64,000 bases of DNA from JAAYTD01 sp964472015 (GTDB lineage Bacteria > Bacteroidota > Ignavibacteria > Kapaibacteriales > UBA2268): contig CAYYIP010000003.1 of assembly GCA_964472015.1 (NCBI GenBank), forward strand, positions 1 through 64,000, read 5' to 3'. Both the position numbers and the translations under genes were made by a program. Below are positions 56,432-64,000 of this stretch, piece by piece; the first letter of the stretch is position 1; each line of letters starts with the position of its first letter. The notes under the pieces were generated by a model. It worked only from the letters and a program-made list of their open reading frames with translations. It searched no databases and was not told the DNA's origin.

Positions 56432-56439
56432 TATATTTG
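56432..56439 (+). promoter_or_regulatory. Possible -7 element (TATATTTG)
   Basis: TAnnTTTG match 28 bases before ATG 56467 of the next gene. It also explains why the longer reading frame starting at TTG 56437 is unlikely to be translated. No clear -33 box. Confidence 0.4.
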
Positions 56440-56466
56440 TATTTTGTAATTTTACTCATAAAATAT

Positions 56467-57300
56467 ATGAAAAAAATATTTATAGGGCTAATTATTTTTC
56501 TGATATACAGTATTAACAGAGATATATGTTTTGCTAATGTAATTATACAGATACCAGATACAGTAATTACAAAAGATATCATAACACTTCCTATTAATGG
56601 AAGTATAGAGGTAAATAAAAAAACAGGTGATATATTAGAATGTTGTTTTGAATTAAATGGAGCTACAACTGATATTATAAGTATCGTAGGTACAGACGAA
56701 TGTGCTATTATAGATAAAAATATTTCTTTTAGTTTTGATAAAGAAAATAATAAATTAATATTTTCTACTACTGAATTTAAATCAAATTTTAATGGTATTC
56801 TGTTTTACTTAACATTAAATATTTATCCACGTATTGATTTTTATTATAAACATGCTTCTTTTGTTGAAATTATTCCAACCGAAGTAAGTATTAATAAAAA
56901 TAAAATTAATTTAACTGCTAAAAAAGGTACAATAAATATTAAAAATATTAATGTTAAACAAGATTATAGTGAACGTTTTTCTTATGCATTTCCTAATCCA
57001 TTCTCTTATGAAACTGAATTATATTTCAGTATAGAATCAGAATCTACTTTTAAGTTGGAAATATATAATTATTATGGCGAACTTATTCAAGTTATTCCTT
57101 TAGAAAATAATATATTTAATTTTACTATAATGGATGCTAGTAGAAAAATTATTAATTTGACAGAAAATTATAAATTTCAACGTGGATTATATAAAATAAT
57201 ACTTCAGCCTCAAGTAATACTTGCTCAAACAGGTGCTTATAGATTAGTTTTTGATATTAATAATAATAGGCATATAGTTAATGTTTCTTTTATTAAATAA
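56467..57300 (+). CDS. Exported cohesin-like beta-sandwich protein, possible sorting tail
   Basis: ATG 56467 is preferred over the upstream TTG because it begins a clean signal peptide (MKKIFIGLIIFLIYSINRD, cut near FAN). The central ~140 residues read like a cohesin or cohesin-like domain, with alternating hydrophobic strands, DTVITKDIITLPINGSIEV and FNGILFYLTLNIYP. The C-terminal ~90 residues begin with FAYPNPF-type sequence (YAFPNPFSYETELYFSI) and end in a strand like a T9SS domain, but the usual closing G-x-Y pattern is only partly kept. Length is 277 residues. It is 64 bp before the IgGFc-domain gene, likely co-transcribed. Confidence 0.6.
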   Translation: MKKIFIGLIIFLIYSINRDICFANVIIQIPDTVITKDIITLPINGSIEVNKKTGDILECCFELNGATTDIISIVGTDECAIIDKNISFSFDKENNKLIFSTTEFKSNFNGILFYLTLNIYPRIDFYYKHASFVEIIPTEVSINKNKINLTAKKGTINIKNINVKQDYSERFSYAFPNPFSYETELYFSIESESTFKLEIYNYYGELIQVIPLENNIFNFTIMDASRKIINLTENYKFQRGLYKIILQPQVILAQTGAYRLVFDINNNRHIVNVSFIK

Positions 57301-57364
57301 TATTTATATTTGAGAAATATAATAAAGTATAAAAATATATAATTAATATAAAATTATAGTTAAA

Positions 57365-59830
57365 ATGAAAAAAAGATTTTTAATAAATAATAAATTTTTA
57401 ATAAATAATAATAGAATAAAATTTATAAGTATATTTTTTTTATTTATAATAGGTTTTAATTATAACTTATTAAATGCACAAAATACTAACAATGATTCTG
57501 TCGTTGATAATGTAAGTAAAATTCAGCAACAAAAGTTATATCAAATTAATAAAAATGTAGAAGGACGTGAGTTTTGGTTATGTTTTATGATTAATTATTT
57601 TGATGATTTCATAAAAAAAAGGAATAGAGATATTGATTTACAATTATTTATTACAGGAGAATATGATGCAACAGTTACAATTGAATTTTCTAAGATTGGA
57701 TATAAAGAAATTATTGAATTAAAAGGAGGACAGGTTGTATCTGTTAAGATAGATAAACTTGCGCAAGTTACTGAATTTGGAACGGTAGAATCAGAACAAG
57801 CTGTACATATAACTTCTACACAACCTATAACTGTTTATGGATTGAATAGACGTTCTCAAACAACTGATACATTTTTAGGATATCCGGTTGAAGTTCTTGG
57901 TACTGAATATATGGTAATGAGTTATTTAAGCTTTGATTCAAAATTACTTTCTATATTTTCTATTGTTGCCACCGAAGATAATACGGAGGTTGAAATAATT
58001 CCTACAGTTAGAACATCTAATAATAAACAAGCAGGGGAACCTTTTATTGTTACAATGAATAAAGGAGATGTATATCAATGTGCTGGTATGTATCGTCCAA
58101 GAGATCCAAATTATTCTGACTTAACGGGTACAACTATAAAATCAAATAAAAAAATAGCAGTATTTAGTGGACATCAATGTGCTAATGTTCCTACTATTCA
58201 AGTTATGGCTTGTAATCATTTAGTTGAACAGATGCCACCTGTACAAACTTGGGGAAAACATTTTTATCTTGGGAAATTAAAAATGAGGTCAAAGTATACG
58301 TATAGAGTTCTTGCTTCAAATGATAGTACTAGAGTTTTTTGTGATACTGCTTTAATTGCTGTTTTAATGAAAGGACAGTATGTTCAAAGAGATGCAACCG
58401 AACATATTCAAATTACTGCTGATAAGCCTGTGCTTGTTGCTCAGTATTCACCGGGGTTAGCTATAGGTGACGGATTAGGTGATCCTATGATGATACTTGT
58501 TAGTCCAACACAACAATTTTTAAATAAATATAGATTTGCTACTCCTGTAAATGGTAATTGGTATCATTTAATTAATGTTATGGTTCCTACTAAAGCAATT
58601 AGTACTTTCAGAGTTAATGGGCTTCCTATAGAAAAAAAGTTATTTGAAAAACTTGGTGTAAGTAGATTTTCTACTGCTAGTATTAAATTATCATATGGCT
58701 CACATACGGTAGAATGCTCGCAACCATTTGGATTATATTCTTATGGTTTTGGATTTGGTGACGGAACTGATGCTTATGATGCTTATGGAACTATGGGAGG
58801 ACAATCTTTTATTGAATATGAACCTGCTATTGATAGTATTCCGCCTGTTGCTGAATTATTTAGACGGAACAAATATGGTGCGATTTTATTAAGTGATGAT
58901 GGTTCTGATGATACGGGTATTTTAGATATAACTGTTGTTGAAGTAAAAAATATGAAAGTTAATATTCCTAACTTTGTACCTGCCGCACCTTCGGTTTTTG
59001 TTGATATCGTTCCAGAAAATACTAATAGTGCTGGTAAATTAATTCTTAGTGCTAAAGATGTTGCAAGAAATGAAGTATTTTATACTATTTGTTATGTATT
59101 TGATAATACTGCTTTAGAATATGATTATATAATACAAAAAGGTAGTAATATAGAATGTGAAACAACTGAAACTATCCAGTTAGGATTATTTTATAATTTA
59201 TCTTATAATTATTATTCTTCAAAATTTAATAAAACTGATAATATAAATAGTATAAATAAATTTGATGGTATTTTTAATAAAAGTGGTATATTAGGCGTTT
59301 CAGTTTCAAGACATTTATTTGGAAAATTTAATGGAATCGCTAAATTAATTTTACAAACAAATAATGCTGAATTTAATAGTATTGATTCTATAAAAAGATT
59401 TGTTATTGATAGTATTTCTAATAATTATGTACCTTATTTTGAAGGTTATTCTATTAATATAAAAAATTTGAATTTGAATTTAGATTTGGGACTTGATTAT
59501 AGAATATCTGAATATTTTTACTTATCAACTGGTGTTGTATGTAGATATGCTTTATCAAAGAAAGCAGAGAATAGTAAAGTAATATTTTTCCCGCCCGGTT
59601 ATGTTTATGATAATAATAAATATAAGGAAATTATTTCAAATGAATTAAATTCTATTTCTAATTTTAATTTTGGAATTTATATTGGACTAGGATTTATTTG
59701 TAATATAGGATATAGAATAAGTCTTTTTACAGATATAAATTATTATTACTTACCATTTTCTCAATTAAATGATGCAGATTTATTTTTAAATCAAATAAAC
59801 TTAAAAATAGGATTAAAATATAGCTTGTAA
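57365..59830 (+). CDS. IgGFc-binding-domain protein with C-terminal barrel-like region
   Basis: An 821-residue surface protein. A tandem 18-bp repeat encodes a doubled KFLINN-type N-terminus before the signal sequence (~20-38, cut at LNAQ). Residues ~65-490 resemble the IgGFc-binding N-terminal domain: GREFWLCFMINY, HITSTQPITVYGLNRRSQTTDTFLGYPVEVLGTEY, DNTEVEIIPT and CNHLVEQMPPVQTWGKHFYL. A Cys-containing linker and ~490-595 beta module follow. The last ~220 residues alternate like an outer-membrane barrel (IQLGLFYNLSYNYYSS, LNLNLDLGLDYRISEY, INLKIGLKYSL). This suggests a surface domain carried by its own barrel. Antibody binding is only the domain's name. Confidence 0.72.
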   Translation: MKKRFLINNKFLINNNRIKFISIFFLFIIGFNYNLLNAQNTNNDSVVDNVSKIQQQKLYQINKNVEGREFWLCFMINYFDDFIKKRNRDIDLQLFITGEYDATVTIEFSKIGYKEIIELKGGQVVSVKIDKLAQVTEFGTVESEQAVHITSTQPITVYGLNRRSQTTDTFLGYPVEVLGTEYMVMSYLSFDSKLLSIFSIVATEDNTEVEIIPTVRTSNNKQAGEPFIVTMNKGDVYQCAGMYRPRDPNYSDLTGTTIKSNKKIAVFSGHQCANVPTIQVMACNHLVEQMPPVQTWGKHFYLGKLKMRSKYTYRVLASNDSTRVFCDTALIAVLMKGQYVQRDATEHIQITADKPVLVAQYSPGLAIGDGLGDPMMILVSPTQQFLNKYRFATPVNGNWYHLINVMVPTKAISTFRVNGLPIEKKLFEKLGVSRFSTASIKLSYGSHTVECSQPFGLYSYGFGFGDGTDAYDAYGTMGGQSFIEYEPAIDSIPPVAELFRRNKYGAILLSDDGSDDTGILDITVVEVKNMKVNIPNFVPAAPSVFVDIVPENTNSAGKLILSAKDVARNEVFYTICYVFDNTALEYDYIIQKGSNIECETTETIQLGLFYNLSYNYYSSKFNKTDNINSINKFDGIFNKSGILGVSVSRHLFGKFNGIAKLILQTNNAEFNSIDSIKRFVIDSISNNYVPYFEGYSINIKNLNLNLDLGLDYRISEYFYLSTGVVCRYALSKKAENSKVIFFPPGYVYDNNKYKEIISNELNSISNFNFGIYIGLGFICNIGYRISLFTDINYYYLPFSQLNDADLFLNQINLKIGLKYSL

Positions 59831-59887
59831 TTTATTTATTTTATTGATGCTTGATATTATAACATATATTAAATATGTAATTAAGAG

Positions 59888-59921
59888 AAAGAACCTAATT
59901 TAGGTTCTTTTTCTTTTTTTT
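59888..59921 (+). terminator. Rho-independent terminator
   Basis: Stem AAAGAACCT (59888-59896) / AGGTTCTTT (59902-59910), 5-base loop, followed by a T-rich tract. It ends the operon of the cohesin-like and IgGFc-domain genes. The core resembles the terminator at 63734. Confidence 0.85.
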
Positions 59922-60426
59922 ATCATAAATTTAATAAATATAATTTTTATATGTTTTAATTTAAGATAAAATATATGAAAATTATAATATAAGTCTTGTT
60001 AATATAGTACTATATTTTGTTATATGTATAGTTATGTTTTTATGATTTCTAATTATTATAAAAATTGTATTTATTAGATAAAAATAATTTATAATATAAA
60101 ACTAACTATTTATATAATAAAGATATTATATAAAAATACTTAGATATAGTTTTTCTATTTTTTTAGATAAACTAATCTAGTTTTAAAGATATTAATTCTA
60201 TAATTAAAAAAAATATTATATAAAAATATGAATATTATATTTTGATAATATAATATTTTTTATTAATTTTGTAACAAAATTATATGTAGTATATATTATA
60301 GTATAGTTTTATAGATTTATATTGTAGTATTAAAATTAAATTGTTATGAATTTGAAATTTATAAGATTAATTTTAATTTTTAATTTTTGAAATAAATATT
60401 TAAATAATAAAAAAGAGGATGTCTTT
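59922..60426. other. AT-rich intergenic region
   Basis: About 500 bases of almost pure A+T with no coding frame of note. It holds the promoter of the downstream Ig-like T9SS gene, but no confident two-box promoter was found. AAAGAGGA lies shortly before the ATG as a possible ribosome site. Confidence 0.5.
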
Positions 60427-63400
60427 ATGAACAAGAAAATTTTATTCCCTAAATTTTTATTGATGCCATTTATTTTTATGTTATTGTTTCTGTTAAGTAC
60501 AGAATATGCTTCATCAGAAATGTTTGAAACAGGAATAGGTGCATCTACTTCATCAACAAATTATTTCCCCTATTATTTTTATAATTATGCAAGAGCACGA
60601 ACTCTCTATCCAGCAAATGAGTTATGGGGTGAAGAGGGTGAAATTTATTCTTTTAGTTTTTACATAACTTCTGCTTCTGTAAGTTCTGGTATGAATAATT
60701 TTGCAATTTATATGCGTAATTGTGGTGATAGTACAGCTTATAATAATATTAGTGCAGTAATAGATACAAGTGCTAGTAGTGGTTTTGTTCGTGTATATAG
60801 TGCTAGTCTTTTTGCTCCTGTTGCATCAGATGTAAATGAATGGTATACTTTTGACTTTGAAACCCCATTCTTTTATGAAGGTAATAGTTTAGAAATCGTT
60901 ATTGTGCATAATGATGGTTCATATTCAAATAATACAAATTTTTCTGTAAGAACTTACTATACAGGTTCACATAGAAGATTAAATTATGCTTATAGTGATT
61001 CGCCTGGTAGTCCAACTAATTATTCTTCTGCGATGAATTATGCTGTAAGCGCTAGATTTGAATATGAAGCAAGTAAGATGAAATATTTACGTACCGAAAT
61101 AAATACACCTGAAATACAACAAATATCAGATGTTCAGTATAATCTTTTACAATTTAATGTTGTAACAGAAAAATTTAAGGATCCACTTACAGTTAATAAT
61201 TTAATTATAGATTTATTAGGTACAGATTTAGATGTTGATATTGAGAAAATAGAAGTTTATTGTACTTATGGTTCTGATTTATTTGCTCTTGGTGCTCCTG
61301 TAGGTACACTTACTAATGTTGATTTATTTTCAAAGAATAGAATAATTTTTGATACCCCTGTTACTTTAGGTGAGGGTTATAATTATTTTTGGATAACTTG
61401 TACTGTCAATCCAGCCAATACTTTAGGGGATAGGGTCTTAGATGCTAATTTACTTCAATTAAGTATAAATGGTGTTTATAAAGATACTGAGGAAGAATAT
61501 ACTAATACCGAAGGTGAAGCCCATATTAATTATACTCCAATTGAACTGTTAGATGTTCAAACATCTTATACTTTATGTTCTACTCATCCACCTAAACCTA
61601 TAACAGTTTTGTCTAGAGGTACAGTTATTGGTTATATATGGGAGAGATGGAATGATGCGCTTTCGGCATATGAAGTTATTCCTAATGCCACAACTAATAC
61701 TTATAGTGTTATTACCGAAGAAGTTATGTCAGGTTATGATTTATATAGATTTACTGCCGTTTCTCCTAAGGGCGGGAATGAAACAATAGTCAATCAATCA
61801 GTAGAAATAAGTTTTGATTATGATATGGATTTAGAATATGCAAAGATTTATGATAATGGTATTTTAGTAGATGAAGAAGACTTATATATTTTATGTGTTG
61901 GTGATGAAGTTATATTGACTAGTGAAATAGTTGGTGATTATAAAGAACTTATTTGGCAATATAGTACAGATAATATTAATTGGTTTAATATTTCCTTAAT
62001 AGATATGCCAACAGCTAATACTCCGACTTTAAAATTTATAGCAGATGAAAGATATAAAAATTCTAAGATAAGATTATCAGTTTTAGGTACCGACGCTTGT
62101 GGTACAATAGTTTATAGTAATTCTATGAGTGTCAATGTATTTATGGATCCTTTATTTGTAACACAACCTTCTTCAGCCTCCTTATGTGCAGGTGAAGATT
62201 TTTATACTGCTTTGAATTTTAGTGGCGAAGAGCCAATATATCAGATGTGGTATAAAGATGGTGTTCCATTAGGAGATGAAAACGATACAATTTATAATAA
62301 ACAGGAATTAGAATTTACTAATGTAGATGTTAATCTTGCTGGTTCTTATTATTATTTTATTCGAGTAGAAACTTGTTATGGTATAGTAGAAATGGTATCC
62401 GATACAATAATTATATCCGTTTTCCCAAATACCGAAGTACATAATATTACTAAAGGTAATGTACGTTCTAACGAAGGTGAAACAGCTATTTTAGAGGTTG
62501 AAGCAAGTTATGTACCTACCGAATTATATCCTCGTGGACAATTCCAATGGTATCGTTATGATGTTTTAACCAATACTTCTATTCCATTAGAAAATTCATA
62601 TAAAATTAAAGGTGCCCAATCTACAGTTTTAGTTATAAATTATATTACATTAGCCGATTATACTTTTAATGGTTCTTATTATTATTGTAGGGTTAGCGGG
62701 AAATGTGGTTCATCAGTAGATAGTGATCCTATTATGTTAATTCCATCTGAACAGATAAAAATTATTAAGCAACCTGAAAGTTTAACCGTATGTTCTACAG
62801 TTGGGCTTGTAACCTTAAGTACTCAAGTATTTTCGAGTGAAGATAATTCAAAATTACGTTATCAATGGTATTATGATAATACAGCTTTGATAGATGGTGG
62901 TGATTATACAGGTGTTGATACTAAAGAATTAAATGTAACCATAAATAGTTCAACAAAATATCCTATGCCATTTTATTGTAAGATTTGGCTTGAAGGTAAT
63001 GATCCTAACTTAGATTTTATTAAAACTTCAGAAGTTATTATAGATGTTTTAGAAGATTATCAACCTGAATTATCTTCATCTACTTTAAATGGAGACCCTG
63101 TTTTACTTGATGGTTTAACTACATCTTTAACAGTTGGTTCAGAATTAAATATTCATATAGAGACTTTAAATCCGAATACTGATATCATTCATTGGGCGAA
63201 GCGTAATTCAGTTAGTGGCGAATATGACTTACTTGGTTTAAGTGGGAATGATTTTGTTATTCCATCTTTAAGTTTAACGGATGCGGGAGATTATGCTATT
63301 ATCATCAAAAATGAATGTGAAACAGCTACTCTTTTAATTGAATTTGTTTTAGAAGTTGAAGAATTTATAGATGAAACTACTAACACAGGTATAAGTATAT

Positions 63401-63666
63401 TATCTATAGATAATATCGAGTTACTTCCTAATCCAGTTACTTCTATTTTACAAGTTAAGTATTTATCATCTTTATCTTCTGAAACCGAACTAACAATTTT
63501 AGATTTATGTGGTTCAGTATTATATAAAACATTACTACATAGTACAATAGGTTTAAATGAATTTACAATAGATTTCAATAAGTTACATATTTCTAATGGA
63601 AGTTATTTTGTTCGTATAAATTCACGGGATAACTTTATAATAAAATCATTTGTATTATCAAAATAA
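60427..63666 (+). CDS. Secreted Ig-like/BNR-associated protein with T9SS sorting domain
   Basis: A 1079-residue exported protein. A signal peptide (~10-29) leads into a Ser/Tyr-rich N-terminal module (~33-215; YFPYYFYNYARARTLY, HRRLNYAYSDSPGSP). Residues ~220-375 resemble the BNR-repeat-associated/sialidase N-terminal domain (PLTVNNLIIDLLGTDLDVDIEKIEVYCTYG-like stretch). Several Ig-like modules follow (~375-980), each with paired Cys and a YQMWYKDG, FQWYRYD, YQWYYDN-type central Trp. The last ~80 residues are a T9SS C-terminal domain (LLPNPVTSILQVKY ... ISNGSYFVRINSRDNF). No hydrolase motif is visible, so binding or adhesion is the likely role. Confidence 0.82.
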   Translation: MNKKILFPKFLLMPFIFMLLFLLSTEYASSEMFETGIGASTSSTNYFPYYFYNYARARTLYPANELWGEEGEIYSFSFYITSASVSSGMNNFAIYMRNCGDSTAYNNISAVIDTSASSGFVRVYSASLFAPVASDVNEWYTFDFETPFFYEGNSLEIVIVHNDGSYSNNTNFSVRTYYTGSHRRLNYAYSDSPGSPTNYSSAMNYAVSARFEYEASKMKYLRTEINTPEIQQISDVQYNLLQFNVVTEKFKDPLTVNNLIIDLLGTDLDVDIEKIEVYCTYGSDLFALGAPVGTLTNVDLFSKNRIIFDTPVTLGEGYNYFWITCTVNPANTLGDRVLDANLLQLSINGVYKDTEEEYTNTEGEAHINYTPIELLDVQTSYTLCSTHPPKPITVLSRGTVIGYIWERWNDALSAYEVIPNATTNTYSVITEEVMSGYDLYRFTAVSPKGGNETIVNQSVEISFDYDMDLEYAKIYDNGILVDEEDLYILCVGDEVILTSEIVGDYKELIWQYSTDNINWFNISLIDMPTANTPTLKFIADERYKNSKIRLSVLGTDACGTIVYSNSMSVNVFMDPLFVTQPSSASLCAGEDFYTALNFSGEEPIYQMWYKDGVPLGDENDTIYNKQELEFTNVDVNLAGSYYYFIRVETCYGIVEMVSDTIIISVFPNTEVHNITKGNVRSNEGETAILEVEASYVPTELYPRGQFQWYRYDVLTNTSIPLENSYKIKGAQSTVLVINYITLADYTFNGSYYYCRVSGKCGSSVDSDPIMLIPSEQIKIIKQPESLTVCSTVGLVTLSTQVFSSEDNSKLRYQWYYDNTALIDGGDYTGVDTKELNVTINSSTKYPMPFYCKIWLEGNDPNLDFIKTSEVIIDVLEDYQPELSSSTLNGDPVLLDGLTTSLTVGSELNIHIETLNPNTDIIHWAKRNSVSGEYDLLGLSGNDFVIPSLSLTDAGDYAIIIKNECETATLLIEFVLEVEEFIDETTNTGISILSIDNIELLPNPVTSILQVKYLSSLSSETELTILDLCGSVLYKTLLHSTIGLNEFTIDFNKLHISNGSYFVRINSRDNFIIKSFVLSK

Positions 63667-63733
63667 TGTTATTATTCTTATTATTATTATCTATTTATTA
63701 ATATTTTAATATTAATGATTTTATTTTTAGAAT

Positions 63734-63770
63734 AAAAAAAGAACCTTATTTAATAAGGTTCTTTTTTTTT
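63734..63770 (+). terminator. Rho-independent terminator
   Basis: Stem AAAAAAAGAACCTTA (from 63734) with TAAGGTTCTTTTTTT, a short loop, then T residues. It lies 67 bases after the T9SS gene. It shares the AAGAACC/GGTTCTT core with the terminator at 59888. Confidence 0.88.
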
Positions 63771-64000
63771 ACGACTCCATAAAATTTTATAACAATTATA
63801 TTTTTTTTATTTTTTTTATGTTTTATTCGTTTTTTTCTACAAACATGAAAAAAAAATTTGGTTATATTATTGTAGAACTCCTAAAAAACAGTTGTTGATT
63901 TTATATAAAAATATTATTTTAAATATGAAAATATATATGTAATATACTATGTATTCCAAATGTATATTACAATATTTAAATCAAAAATTATTATAAAAAA
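63771..64000. other. AT-rich window end
   Basis: No convincing coding frame, RNA gene or hairpin beyond the terminator. A short Lys-rich frame near 63846 is too short to support. Confidence 0.4.

Noticed and set aside
56437..56466. TTG start ten codons upstream of the cohesin-like gene
   Set aside because: It overlaps a probable -7 promoter element and ATG 56467 begins a cleaner signal peptide.

Overview
The window is about three-quarters A+T and carries the hallmarks of the Bacteroidota/Chlorobiota (FCB) group. These are secreted proteins ending in type IX secretion (T9SS) sorting domains, a DUF1573 protein, an IgGFc-binding-domain protein, an LptD outer-membrane assembly protein, weak or absent Shine-Dalgarno sequences, and promoters resembling TTTG / TAnnTTTG. 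A sigma-54-type response regulator, EtfAB and an OprP-like porin would also suit a Chlorobi/Ignavibacteria/Kapabacteria-like lineage. The exact lineage is an inference. A 100-N scaffold gap and k-mer-like contig ends show that this is a draft, probably metagenomic, assembly.

Layout. 0-3.7 kb: a large PLD-SNF2 helicase (minus), possibly a defence gene. 4.3-7.4 kb: a fibronectin-III-like T9SS cargo protein. 7.5-14.3 kb: a phosphate-acquisition block with an OprP-like porin, then pstS, pstC, pstA, pstB and phoU, preceded by a long leader holding a promoter and a 15-bp minisatellite. 14.7-20.6 kb: an EF-G paralogue, purN and lptD. 20.6-27.9 kb (minus): an acetyltransferase-like gene, purA, a TPR protein, a GH51-like glycosidase with a T9SS tail, thiD and a GT9 glycosyltransferase. 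28.1-28.2 kb: the assembly gap. 28.3-32.1 kb: a YggS protein, etfB-etfA, a MauE/DoxX-like membrane protein and comF. 32.2-46.2 kb (minus): a TonB-C protein, a sigma-54 response regulator, alaS, a broken DNA methyltransferase, an M28 peptidase, a DNA methyltransferase fused to an SNase-like domain, mnmA, a YgiQ protein, a DUF58 protein, a PduO-type cobalamin adenosyltransferase and a DUF1573 protein. 46.4-50.9 kb: glgA overlapping a comB-like gene, then an OmpA-family protein. 51.0-54.8 kb (minus): a transglutaminase-like protein, a YihY protein, cysS and maf. 55.0-63.7 kb: four secreted or surface proteins, including an IgGFc-domain/beta-barrel fusion and an Ig-like T9SS cargo.

Most genes are housekeeping or cell-envelope genes. 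I did not find a complete new multigene system. The most unusual items are: a PstC permease with a PstS-like insert between its first two membrane segments; a probable cytosine-N4 methyltransferase fused to an SNase-fold domain that seems to lack catalytic arginines; an apparently orphan PLD-SNF2 helicase; an eroded methyltransferase with several frameshifts and no catalytic motif; an IgGFc-domain protein with a barrel-like C-terminus; and a G9 tract inside a glycosidase gene. No tRNA, rRNA, CRISPR array or insertion sequence was recognised.
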